Shown here: piece by piece, positions 1 to 9,719 of the stretch
How positions within the stretch are numbered: the stretch's first letter is position 1
Layout of the letters: each line of letters starts with the position of its first letter
Source of the DNA: Donghicola sp036139795
Lineage (GTDB): Bacteria; Pseudomonadota; Alphaproteobacteria; Rhodobacterales; Rhodobacteraceae
Assembly: GCA_036139795.1 (NCBI GenBank)
Contig: JAYZYX010000263.1
Location: 1-12,811, forward strand
DNA length: 12,811 nucleotides
Reading direction: 5' to 3'
Notes under the pieces: generated by a model
Told to the model about the DNA's origin: nothing
The model's input: the letters and a program-made list of their open reading frames with translations, nothing else
The model's database searches: none
Program-made: the position numbers and the translations under genes

Positions 1-1831
1 GGTAAACGGTGTCGATGACCGGCTGCACTTCTTTCTTACGCAGCAGACGGTTCACCAGTTCAAACGGTGCTTTCGCGTTCAGCGGCAGCAGGTTGCCAAG
101 CAGGACACGACCGGGGGTGGTGTCAAAGCGCTTGACGACCTCAAGACCGTCTTCGTCGATCTGCTTGATCCGCGCGGTCACGCTGGCGTGCAGGTGAACG
201 GCGCCGCTGTCCAGTGCGTGCTGCACTTCGTCCAGCGATGCGAACGCCATGCCTTCGCCCTTCATGCCTTTACGGTTCAGGGTCGTGTAGTACAGACCCA
301 GAATCATATCCTGCGAAGGAACGATGATCGGCGCGCCGTTTGCGGGCGACAGAACGTTGTTGGTCGACATCATCAGGACGCGCGCTTCCAGCTGGGCCTC
401 AAGGCTCAGGGGAACGTGCACAGCCATCTGGTCACCGTCGAAGTCCGCGTTAAACGCCGAGCAGACCAGCGGGTGCAGCTGGATTGCCTTACCTTCGATC
501 AGCGTGGGTTCGAACGCCTGAATGCCAAGACGGTGCAGCGTCGGCGCACGGTTCAGCATGACAGGGTGTTCGCGGATCACTTCGTCGAGGATATCCCAAA
601 CTTCGGGACGCTCTTTTTCGACCAGCTTCTTCGCCTGCTTCACGGTGCTCGACAGGCCTTTGGCCTCAAGACGCGAGTAGATGAAGGGCTTGAACAGTTC
701 GAGCGCCATCTTCTTGGGCAGACCACACTGGTGCAGCTTCAGCTCCGGACCGGTCACGATGACCGAACGGCCCGAGAAGTCCACGCGCTTACCCAGACGG
801 TTCTGACGGAAACGACCCTGCTTACCTTTCAGCATGTCGGACAGCGACTTCAGCGGACGCTTGTTCGCGCCGGTGATGACGCGGCCACGGCGGCCGTTGT
901 CGAACAGCGCGTCTACAGCTTCCTGCAGCATACGCTTTTCGTTACGCACGATGATATCGGGCGCACGCAGTTCAATCAGACGCTTCAGACGGTTGTTCCG
1001 GTTGATCACGCGGCGATACAGATCGTTCAGATCCGAGGTCGCAAAGCGGCCGCCATCCAGCGGAACCAGCGGACGCAGTTCCGGCGGGATCACGGGGATC
1101 ACGGTCATGATCATCCACTCGGGGCGGTTGCCCGACTCGAGGAACGATTCAACAACTTTCAGACGCTTGATGATCTTCTTGGGCTTCAGTTCACCAGTTG
1201 CTTCGGCCAGATCAGCGCGCAGCTGCTCGGCTTCTGCTTCCAGATCAATCGCAGCCAACATCTCGCGGATCGCTTCAGCGCCGATGTTGGCGGTGAAGGC
1301 GTCCATGCCGAACTGGTCCTGAGCGTCCATGAACTCTTCTTCGGTCATCATCTGGCCATAGGTCAGATCGGTCAGACCGGGTTCGATCACAACGTAGTTT
1401 TCGAAGTAGAGAACGCGTTCCAGATCACGCAGGGTCATATCCAGCATCAGGCCGATGCGCGAAGGCAGCGACTTGAGGAACCAGATGTGCGCGCAAGGTG
1501 CGGCCAGCTCGATGTGGCCCATACGCTCGCGGCGGACTTTCTGCAGGGTTACTTCAACGCCGCACTTTTCACAGACGACGCCGCGGTACTTCATGCGCTT
1601 ATATTTGCCGCAAAGGCATTCGTAGTCTTTGATCGGGCCAAAGATACGGGCGCAGAACAGACCGTCACGCTCGGGCTTGAAGGTACGGTAGTTGATGGTC
1701 TCGGGCTTTTTGATTTCGCCGTACGACCACGACAGGATCCGCTCGGGCGAGGCAAGCGAGACTTTGATCTCGTCGAATTGCTTCGCCGGGGTGAGCGGGT
1801 TGAACGGGTTGTTCGTCAGTTCCTGGTTCAT
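1..1831 (-). CDS. rpoC: DNA-directed RNA polymerase subunit beta' (5' part, runs off the window)
   Basis: This is the beta' subunit of RNA polymerase, which forms the catalytic cleft with beta. The first 610 codons are present and the rest lies beyond base 1; the family is usually about 1,400 residues, so a little under half is seen. The protein starts MNQELTNNPFNPL. The N-terminal zinc-binding cluster is visible as CLCG...CEKC (Cys72, Cys74, Cys87, Cys90). The catalytic Mg-binding motif NADFDGD is at residues 461-467 (bases 431-451), with the three aspartates at 463, 465 and 467. The last codons read IDTVY, matching the region after the active site, and the frame is intact to the edge. The ATG at 1829-1831 follows an AAGGA ribosome site and lies 51 nt after the rpoB stop, so the two genes are almost certainly co-transcribed. 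Confidence 0.98.
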   Translation of the reverse strand, partial: MNQELTNNPFNPLTPAKQFDEIKVSLASPERILSWSYGEIKKPETINYRTFKPERDGLFCARIFGPIKDYECLCGKYKRMKYRGVVCEKCGVEVTLQKVRRERMGHIELAAPCAHIWFLKSLPSRIGLMLDMTLRDLERVLYFENYVVIEPGLTDLTYGQMMTEEEFMDAQDQFGMDAFTANIGAEAIREMLAAIDLEAEAEQLRADLAEATGELKPKKIIKRLKVVESFLESGNRPEWMIMTVIPVIPPELRPLVPLDGGRFATSDLNDLYRRVINRNNRLKRLIELRAPDIIVRNEKRMLQEAVDALFDNGRRGRVITGANKRPLKSLSDMLKGKQGRFRQNRLGKRVDFSGRSVIVTGPELKLHQCGLPKKMALELFKPFIYSRLEAKGLSSTVKQAKKLVEKERPEVWDILDEVIREHPVMLNRAPTLHRLGIQAFEPTLIEGKAIQLHPLVCSAFNADFDGDQMAVHVPLSLEAQLEARVLMMSTNNVLSPANGAPIIVPSQDMILGLYYTTLNRKGMKGEGMAFASLDEVQHALDSGAVHLHASVTARIKQIDEDGLEVVKRFDTTPGRVLLGNLLPLNAKAPFELVNRLLRKKEVQPVIDTVY

Positions 1832-1867
1832 GTCATATTCCTTGAATGAGGCCGAAAGGGGTTAAGC

Positions 1868-1882
1868 AAGGGGCAGAGCCCC

Positions 1883-1884
<2 letters not shown>
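1868..1884 (-). other. Small hairpin at the rpoB stop codon (GGGGC-TCT-GCCCC type)
   Basis: In the transcript this is a 7-bp stem, AAGGGGC / GCCCCTT, closed by the triloop TCT. It overlaps the rpoB stop codon by two bases. It is not followed by a U-run, so it is unlikely to be an intrinsic terminator; it could be an mRNA-stabilising or processing hairpin between rpoB and rpoC. The same core (GGGGC TCT GCCCC) recurs at 7326-7340 in the rplA-rplJ gap. Confidence 0.55.
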
Positions 1885-6019
<4,135 letters not shown>

Positions 6020-6161
6020 GGAGCGATCTCACCTTTCGTTTCTCATGCGGTTGCGCATACCGTCGGGCCCCGGTCGCACACCCAAGAGACAGCGTGTTCT
6101 GGATCCATGCCTGGCCACCGTCCCACCGGCAGCCTCCCGATCCTGTGAACCTCGCCTTAGA

Positions 6162-6184
6162 AAAAGGTTTCTCAAAAACCTTTT
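6162..6184 (-). terminator. U-tailed hairpin in the rplL-rpoB gap, possible attenuator
   Basis: The minus-strand transcript has a 9-bp inverted repeat, AAAAGGTTT / AAACCTTTT, with a 5-nt loop TTGAG. The 3' arm runs into further T residues (TTTTTCT), giving a weak terminator-like shape. The stem is A/T-rich with only two G-C pairs, so it may be inefficient, which would suit partial read-through into the essential rpoB. Confidence 0.4.
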
Positions 6185-6198
6185 GCTGAGACAGGTTC

Positions 6199-6228
6199 GG
6201 CAGGGCCGGGGAAAACCCCGACCCTGCC
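6199..6228 (-). other. Strong 13-bp hairpin in the rplL-rpoB gap, candidate processing site
   Basis: The arms are 13 nt each (6199-6211 and 6216-6228) with a four-base loop. In minus-strand RNA all 13 positions pair, one as a G-U wobble. On the plus strand the same position is a C-A mismatch, so the structure is better in the rpoB-sense transcript. No U-run follows the 3' arm, so RNase processing or stabilisation is more likely than termination. In E. coli the rplL-rpoB gap contains both an attenuator and an RNase III site; this hairpin is in the comparable place. Confidence 0.5.
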
Positions 6229-6230
6229 TA

Positions 6231-6257
6231 AAAATCCTACCCGGACAAGCTCCGGGC
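6231..6257 (-). terminator. Candidate attenuator just after rplL
   Basis: A 6-bp G/C-rich stem, CCCGGA / TCCGGG, with loop GCTTG begins 6 nt after the rplL stop codon. It is followed in the transcript by TAGGATTTTTA, so a T-run lies within about five bases of the stem. A seventh G-U pair can form at the base. The shape is that of a short, leaky intrinsic terminator, which could set the ratio of abundant L7/L12 to the less abundant polymerase subunits. Confidence 0.45.
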
Positions 6258-6262
6258 GAAGA

Positions 6263-6640
6263 TTACTTGAGCTCGACTTCAGCGCCAGCTTCTTCAAGCT
6301 GCTTTTTGATCGCTTCAGCTTCTGCTTTGTCAACGCCTTCTTTGACAGCTTTGCCACCGGCTTCAACCAGTTCTTTAGCTTCTTTCAGGCCCAGACCGGT
6401 GATGCCGCGAACTTCTTTGATCACGTTGATCTTCTTGTCGCCTGCCGACTTCAGGATGACGTCGAATTCGGTCTTTTCTTCAGCTGCTGCGCCTGCGTCT
6501 GCCGCGGGGCCAGCCATCATCACTGCGCCGCCAGCTGCGGGCTCGATGCCGTACTCATCCTTCAGGATGGTTTTCAGTTCTTGTGCTTCCAGCAGGGTCA
6601 GACCAACGATCTCTTCTGCCAGTTTCTTCAGATCAGCCAT
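6263..6640 (-). CDS. rplL: 50S ribosomal protein L7/L12
   Basis: This is the 125-residue stalk protein that binds L10 as dimers and recruits and stimulates the translational GTPases. The N-terminal dimerisation and L10-binding domain is residues 1-33 (starting MADLKKLAEEIVGLTL). An Ala/Gly-rich flexible hinge runs from about 36 to 54. The globular C-terminal domain covers about 56-125 with the conserved segment VIKEVRGITGLGLKEAKELV. Length and domain layout are normal. The ATG at 6638-6640 is preceded by a weak AAAGAG-type ribosome site. It follows rplJ by 73 nt, so the two stalk genes are presumably co-transcribed. Confidence 0.98.
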   Translation of the reverse strand: MADLKKLAEEIVGLTLLEAQELKTILKDEYGIEPAAGGAVMMAGPAADAGAAAEEKTEFDVILKSAGDKKINVIKEVRGITGLGLKEAKELVEAGGKAVKEGVDKAEAEAIKKQLEEAGAEVELK

Positions 6641-6679
6641 TTTTTGACTCTTTCCGTATATAAGATGTGTTCCAACGTC

Positions 6680-6693
6680 AGGGTTATAACCCT
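6680..6693 (-). other. Perfect 14-bp palindrome between rplJ and rplL
   Basis: AGGGTTATAACCCT is perfectly self-complementary and can form a short hairpin (AGGGT / ACCCT with loop TATA) in the rplJ-rplL spacer, 20 nt after the rplJ stop. It could be an operator-like dyad or an mRNA hairpin. No T-run follows it, so it is not a terminator. The function is unknown. Confidence 0.4.
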
Positions 6694-6713
6694 ACGCGGC
6701 TCTCTTGATTGCG

Positions 6714-7229
6714 TTAGGCGGCTGCCTTGTCTTCGATGGTCGACAGGATGCCGGCGATGTTCGAAGCAGGTGCGCCAATTGCACCGGCGATGTTCGAAGC
6801 GGGTGCGCCGATACAACCAACGATCGAGGCAATAAGCTCCTCGCGCGAAGGCATTTTCGACACGGCTTCAACACCGGCACGGTCCAGAGCGTTCTCGCCC
6901 ATTGCACCGCCAAGGATTTCGAACTTGCTGTTCGACTTGGCGAAGTCCTCGGCGACCTTGGCTGCTGCCACGGGGTCTTCCGAGTAGGTAAGAACGGTCA
7001 TACCCGAGAGGTACTGTGCCATGCTTTCGCAGGGCTTGCCCTCCAGAGCGATCTTGGCGAGCCTGTTCTTGGCAACACGCACCGACGCATCCGCCTCACG
7101 TGCTTTCGCACGCAGGTCTTGCATCTCCGCAACCGTGAGACCCTCGTAGTGTGCAACCACTACGACGCCAGAGCTTTCAAAGATCTGGCCGAGTTCCTCG
7201 ACCACTTTCTCTTTTTGTGCTCTATCCAC
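6714..7229 (-). CDS. rplJ: 50S ribosomal protein L10
   Basis: L10 anchors the L7/L12 dimers to 23S rRNA at the base of the stalk and, in studied bacteria, represses its own operon by binding the leader mRNA. The product is 171 residues, starting M(GTG)DRAQKEKVVEELG, with the conserved VAKNRLAKIAL (about residues 52-62) and MTVLTYSEDPVAAAK (about 77-91). I chose the GTG at 7227-7229 because GGAG lies 7 nt upstream. An in-frame ATG 12 codons further upstream has no ribosome site and falls in the structured leader. The C-terminal helix, which carries the L7/L12 binding sites, contains an exact 10-residue duplication (see repeat at 6751-6809). Confidence 0.97.
   Translation of the reverse strand: MDRAQKEKVVEELGQIFESSGVVVVAHYEGLTVAEMQDLRAKAREADASVRVAKNRLAKIALEGKPCESMAQYLSGMTVLTYSEDPVAAAKVAEDFAKSNSKFEILGGAMGENALDRAGVEAVSKMPSREELIASIVGCIGAPASNIAGAIGAPASNIAGILSTIEDKAAA
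6751..6809 (-). repeat. Tandem 33-nt repeat in the L10 C-terminal helix
   Basis: Two copies of a 26-nt core (6751-6776 and 6784-6809), differing at one base, repeat with a period of 33 nt. They encode two 11-residue units, residues 140-150 and 151-161, both containing IGAPASNIAG. This is where L7/L12 N-terminal domains bind L10, each dimer using roughly one such segment in structurally studied L10 proteins. The repeat is in frame and keeps the protein intact. Confidence 0.85.
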
Positions 7230-7472
7230 AGTTTTACTCCAAGTTTGGGGTTTCCCCCGGCTCAAGTTTGCCCTGACAAAATCAGAGCGTCGGGTCCGTT
7301 TCAGGGTCCCGAAGCCAAGATTCTCTGGGGCAGAGCCCCATACGGAATTCTTAGTTCGTTCCCCATCTCAGAAAGGCGGTTATTAAGTCCCTATTGGGAC
7401 ACCCTTCGTCTCGGACAGGACGGGGCGTTGCCGCCCCGCCATCTGGCTTGCGCCAGAATCTCTTTGCAGCGC
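7230..7472 (-). promoter_or_regulatory. Structured rplJ leader, candidate L10 autoregulatory region
   Basis: This 243-nt gap between rplA and rplJ has no gene. In transcript order it holds: a 6-bp hairpin with a GCAA tetraloop (7442-7457); three bases later a 7-bp hairpin with a GCAA tetraloop (7421-7438); a 5-bp hairpin GTCCC-AATA-GGGAC (7387-7400); the composite stem at 7304-7364 (listed separately); a 7-bp hairpin at 7270-7288 that needs one U-G wobble and so pairs fully only in minus-strand RNA; and a GGGG-GAAA-CCCC hairpin (7247-7258) ending 6 nt before the GGAG ribosome site. In E. coli and other bacteria the L10-L7/L12 complex binds the rplJ leader to repress translation. Position and structure fit that role here; I could not identify a promoter in it. 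Confidence 0.55.
7304..7364 (-). ncRNA. Composite bulged stem-loop within the rplJ leader
   Basis: The minus-strand RNA folds into one long arm: CGAA/UUCG (7355-7358 with 7310-7313), one bulged C, CUAAG/CUUGG (7350-7354 with 7315-7319), one bulged A, AUUC/GAAU (7345-7348 with 7320-7323), an asymmetric internal loop CGUA/GA, then UGGGGC/GCCCCA (7335-7340 with 7326-7331) closed by UCU. That is 19 pairs, one a U-G wobble that would be an A-C mismatch on the other strand. GGG/CCC may extend the base across an AA/GGA internal loop. The arrangement resembles protein-binding RNA arms, and L10 binding is the obvious candidate by position. Confidence 0.5.
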
Positions 7473-8171
7473 TTATTGAGCGACTGCGTCGGAAACGTCA
7501 ACCGAAACGCCACCGCCCATGGTCGAGCTCAGCGAAACTTTTTTGACGTATGCGCCTTTTGCACCAGCGGGCTTCGCTTTGACGACTGCGTCAACGAACG
7601 CTTTCACGTTCTCGATCAGTTTTGCTTCGTCGAACGAGGCTTTGCCGACGCCGGCGTGGATCACACCAGCTTTTTCAACCTTGAACTGAACCTGACCGCC
7701 CTTGGCGTCCGAAACCGCCTGAGCAACGTCCATGGTCACAGTGCCGACTTTGGGGTTCGGCATCAGGTTGCGGGGGCCCAGAACCTTACCAAGACGACCA
7801 ACGATGGGCATCATGTCCGGGGTCGCGATGCAGCGATCGAAGTCGATCTTGCCGCCCTGGATGGTTTCCATCAGGTCTTCTGCGCCAACGATGTCTGCGC
7901 CTGCTGCTTTGGCTTCGTCAGCCTTGGCACCACGTGCGAACACAGCAACGCGAACGGTTTTACCAGTGCCGTTGGGCAGGCTGACAACACCGCGAACCAT
8001 CTGGTCAGCGTGACGGGGGTCAACGCCAAGGTTCATTGCGATTTCGATGGTTTCGTCGAACTTGGCGGTGGCGTTTGCCTTTACCAGTGCAACGGCTTCA
8101 GCGATCGAGATGTCCTCTTTGCCAGCAAAGGCTTCGCGGACGGCGCGGGTACGTTTACCAAGCTTAGCCAT
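7473..8171 (-). CDS. rplA: 50S ribosomal protein L1
   Basis: This 232-residue protein forms the mobile L1 arm at the ribosomal E site and binds 23S rRNA; in E. coli it also represses the rplK-rplA mRNA. The family signature is clear at about residues 123-140 (IVGRLGKVLGPRNLMPNP), and the rRNA-binding C-terminal segment STMGGG is at 216-221. The length is normal. The ATG at 8169-8171 overlaps the rplK stop by one base (TAATG), so translation is probably coupled to rplK. A 243-nt leader-like gap separates it from rplJ downstream. Confidence 0.98.
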   Translation of the reverse strand: MAKLGKRTRAVREAFAGKEDISIAEAVALVKANATAKFDETIEIAMNLGVDPRHADQMVRGVVSLPNGTGKTVRVAVFARGAKADEAKAAGADIVGAEDLMETIQGGKIDFDRCIATPDMMPIVGRLGKVLGPRNLMPNPKVGTVTMDVAQAVSDAKGGQVQFKVEKAGVIHAGVGKASFDEAKLIENVKAFVDAVVKAKPAGAKGAYVKKVSLSSTMGGGVSVDVSDAVAQ

Positions 8172-8596
8172 TACTTCACCTCAATGCCCATCGAACGGGC
8201 CGAGCCCATGATGATCTTCATCGCCTGCTCAACGGTGTTCGCGTTCAGGTCTTTCATCTTCGCTTCAGCGATCTCACGGACCTGCTTGGCGGTTACCGAA
8301 CCTGCAGTTGCGCGACCGGGGGTCTTGGAACCACCCTGCAGCTTTGCAGCCTTCTTCAGGTAATAAGACGCGGGGGGCGTCTTGATTTCCATGGTGAAGG
8401 ACTTGTCCTGGTAGTAGGTGATCACGGTCGGGCACGGCGCGCCGGGCTCCATGTCCTGCGTCTTGGCGTTGAACGCCTTGCAGAATTCCATGATGTTGAT
8501 GCCGCGCTGACCCAGTGCGGGGCCTACCGGCGGCGAGGGGTTCGCTTTGCCCGCAGGCACTTGCAGCTTGAGGCTGCCAATCAGTTTCTTAGCCAT
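8171..8596 (-). CDS. rplK: 50S ribosomal protein L11
   Basis: This 141-residue protein binds the GTPase-centre region of 23S rRNA together with L10 and is part of the thiostrepton target. The N-terminal proline-rich segment (KANPSPPVGPALGQRGINI, residues 18-36) and the RNA-binding C-terminal signature near GSARSMGI (about 131-138) are both present. Lysines typical of methylated sites (for example AKKLIG at the start) are retained. The ATG at 8594-8596 has a GGAAAAGGAAAAG purine stretch upstream as its ribosome site. The stop overlaps the rplA start by one base. Confidence 0.98.
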   Translation of the reverse strand: MAKKLIGSLKLQVPAGKANPSPPVGPALGQRGINIMEFCKAFNAKTQDMEPGAPCPTVITYYQDKSFTMEIKTPPASYYLKKAAKLQGGSKTPGRATAGSVTAKQVREIAEAKMKDLNANTVEQAMKIIMGSARSMGIEVK

Positions 8597-8698
8597 TTGG
8601 CTTTTCCTTTTCCAACACCGTCAGGACGCGTCCTTCAGGATTGAGTTGTCGCGGTGCGGTTCGGGGCCGCGGCCCCTACCCCTCCCGCGGGGTAGCGA
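8597..8698 (-). promoter_or_regulatory. nusG-rplK gap with three palindromes, possible attenuator and L1 site
   Basis: In transcript order the gap contains a 7-bp hairpin CTACCCC / GGGGTAG (8676-8695) starting 3 nt after the nusG stop, then a perfect 14-bp palindrome GGGGCCGCGGCCCC (8663-8676, sharing one base with the hairpin), then a perfect 12-bp palindrome AGGACGCGTCCT (8623-8634). The last is enclosed by a possible CAAC/GTTG pairing, giving a small two-helix arm shortly before the rplK ribosome site. That is where L1 binds in E. coli, but I cannot match the L1 consensus with confidence. No T-run follows the G/C-rich hairpins, so simple intrinsic termination is not supported. No convincing promoter is seen. 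Confidence 0.4.
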
Positions 8699-9232
8699 TC
8701 AGGCCTGCTTGGTGACCTGACCGTATTCCAGTTCGACGGGGGTCTCACGACCGAAGATCGAAACGGTGACCTTCAGACGCTGGTTCTCGTCGTCGACTTC
8801 CTCGACCATGCCGTCGAAATCTTCGAACGGACCGTCGTTAACTTTAACCTTCTCGCCCACCTCGAAGTGGATGAGGGTGCGCGGGGTTTCCTCGTTCTCC
8901 TGAACACGGTTCAGGATCGCGTTCACCTCAGCGTCACGCATGGGCATCGGGCGCCCCTGCGGACCAAGGAAACCGGTCACGCGGTTGATCGAGCTGATCA
9001 GGTGATAGCCACGATCGGTCATCTCCATGCGCACCAGCACGTAGCCGGGCATGAAACGACGCTCGGTCGTCACCTTCTTGCCCCGGCGCACTTCGATCAC
9101 CTCTTCGGTGGGCACCAGAACTTCTTCGATCTCTGCTTCGAGGCCATTTTCGATGACAGACTGTCTGATCTGTTCGGCAATCTTCTTCTCGAAGTTCGAG
9201 AGAACACTTACCGAGTACCAACGTTTTGCCAT
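8699..9232 (-). CDS. nusG: Transcription termination/antitermination protein NusG
   Basis: NusG binds the RNA polymerase clamp, suppresses pausing and links polymerase to Rho or to ribosomal protein S10. The product is 177 residues, starting MAKRWYSVSVLSNFEKKIAE. The NGN domain covers about residues 5-105, with the conserved RRFMPGYVLVRMEM (59-72) and VTGFLG (85-90). The KOW domain follows at about 124-175 (FEVGEKVKVNDGPFEDFDG). I chose the ATG at 9230-9232 because it begins the conserved protein and has GAGG about 10 nt upstream. An ATG eight codons earlier is in frame but lacks a ribosome site. The gene follows secE after a 194-nt structured gap. Confidence 0.98.
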   Translation of the reverse strand: MAKRWYSVSVLSNFEKKIAEQIRQSVIENGLEAEIEEVLVPTEEVIEVRRGKKVTTERRFMPGYVLVRMEMTDRGYHLISSINRVTGFLGPQGRPMPMRDAEVNAILNRVQENEETPRTLIHFEVGEKVKVNDGPFEDFDGMVEEVDDENQRLKVTVSIFGRETPVELEYGQVTKQA

Positions 9233-9426
9233 CTGGCCACCGCCTCGTTTTCTCATGCAGCGCTAAAGCACCGCGGAATTCCTAGAAAAGTCAGGGGGTT
9301 CCCCTGCGCCGACCCAATAAAATTGGGCGCGGGCTACGAATCGCCACACGCCACAAAAGGATCAGTGTGGCGCGTATTACAGCCGAGACGCCCCGATTTC
9401 AAGGGGCGTCAAGGAAAATCCGTGGT
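9233..9426 (-). promoter_or_regulatory. Structured secE-nusG gap with five hairpins
   Basis: No gene is seen in these 194 nt. Hairpins in transcript order: GACGCCCC / GGGGCGTC (8 bp, 9387-9410); CGCCACAC / GTGTGGCG (8 bp with a 15-nt loop, 9342-9372); CCCAAT / ATTGGG (6 bp, loop TTT, 9313-9327); CAGGGG / CCCCTG (6 bp, 3-nt loop, 9292-9306); and GCGGUGC / GCGCUGC (7 bp, loop UUUA, 9257-9274). The last pairs only in minus-strand RNA because it needs two G-U wobbles. It ends about 10 nt before the nusG ribosome site. The region could uncouple nusG from secE by processing or partial termination, or be a regulatory leader. Confidence 0.45.
9374..9402 (-). promoter_or_regulatory. Weak candidate promoter upstream of nusG
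   Basis: On the minus strand TTGAAA (9397-9402) is separated by 17 bases from TAATAC (9374-9379). The -35 box is good, and the -10 box is poor in this register; TGTAAT two bases nearer is a better -10 but gives a 15-base spacer. The site overlaps the 8-bp hairpin after secE, so the resemblance may be chance. Confidence 0.25.
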
Positions 9427-9624
9427 TTAGCTGACTGCGGACAGCAGACCCTGCAGACCGAAACGGATGATCATGTCCACAAGGAAGAAGAAGGTCGCAA
9501 ACAGCGATGCCATGACGAACACCATCACGGTGGTCAGCATCACCTCTTTACGGGTGGGCCAGACAACCTTGCCGATTTCGGCGCGGGTCTGCTGGACGAA
9601 CTGAAGCGGATTGGTCTTGGCCAT
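9427..9624 (-). CDS. secE: Preprotein translocase subunit SecE
   Basis: This 65-residue inner-membrane protein is the short, single-span form of SecE, which clamps the SecY channel. The conserved amphipathic segment EIGKVVWPTRKE is at residues 16-27, followed by one hydrophobic membrane segment at about 30-53. The first two membrane spans of E. coli SecE are absent, as is normal outside the gammaproteobacteria. The ATG at 9622-9624 has GAGGA 5 nt upstream. It has its own plausible promoter at 9648-9676 and lies just upstream of nusG, its usual partner. Confidence 0.97.
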   Translation of the reverse strand: MAKTNPLQFVQQTRAEIGKVVWPTRKEVMLTTVMVFVMASLFATFFFLVDMIIRFGLQGLLSAVS

Positions 9625-9647
9625 GGTGTCCTCGTTTTCTGGCGGCT

Positions 9648-9676
9648 CACATACGCCCTGAAAGAGCGAAGTTCAA
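9648..9676 (-). promoter_or_regulatory. Candidate sigma-70-type promoter for secE
   Basis: On the minus strand TTGAAC (9671-9676) and TATGTG (9648-9653) are separated by exactly 17 bases. The -10 box ends 23 nt before the secE start, leaving a short 5' leader with the GAGGA ribosome site. Position, spacing and -35 match are good and the -10 match is moderate. It lies in the 95-nt gap after the sulfotransferase-like gene. Confidence 0.45.
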
Positions 9677-9719
9677 GCCTGCCTCGCCATTCCATGCATT
9701 TCCCCCTCTGAGGGCGGCG

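Noticed and set aside
188..1849. Open frame of 553 codons on the plus strand opposite rpoC
   Set aside because: Same explanation as above; the minus strand encodes an unmistakable beta' subunit with zinc and NADFDGD motifs.
6641..6679. TATATA-containing stretch before rplL as a promoter
   Set aside because: No -35 element lies 16-18 bases upstream; the A/T-rich sequence is more simply the rplL ribosome-site region.
7230..7265. Extended L10 starting 12 codons upstream at an ATG
   Set aside because: The extra codons lie over a GGGG-GAAA-CCCC hairpin and the GGAG ribosome site that serves the GTG at 7227-7229, and would not match the usual L10 N-terminus.
6705..8363. Open frame of 552 codons on the plus strand across rplJ, the leader and rplA
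   Set aside because: It crosses three features of the other strand and shows no domain or ribosome site. Its passing through the leader without a stop is likely chance.
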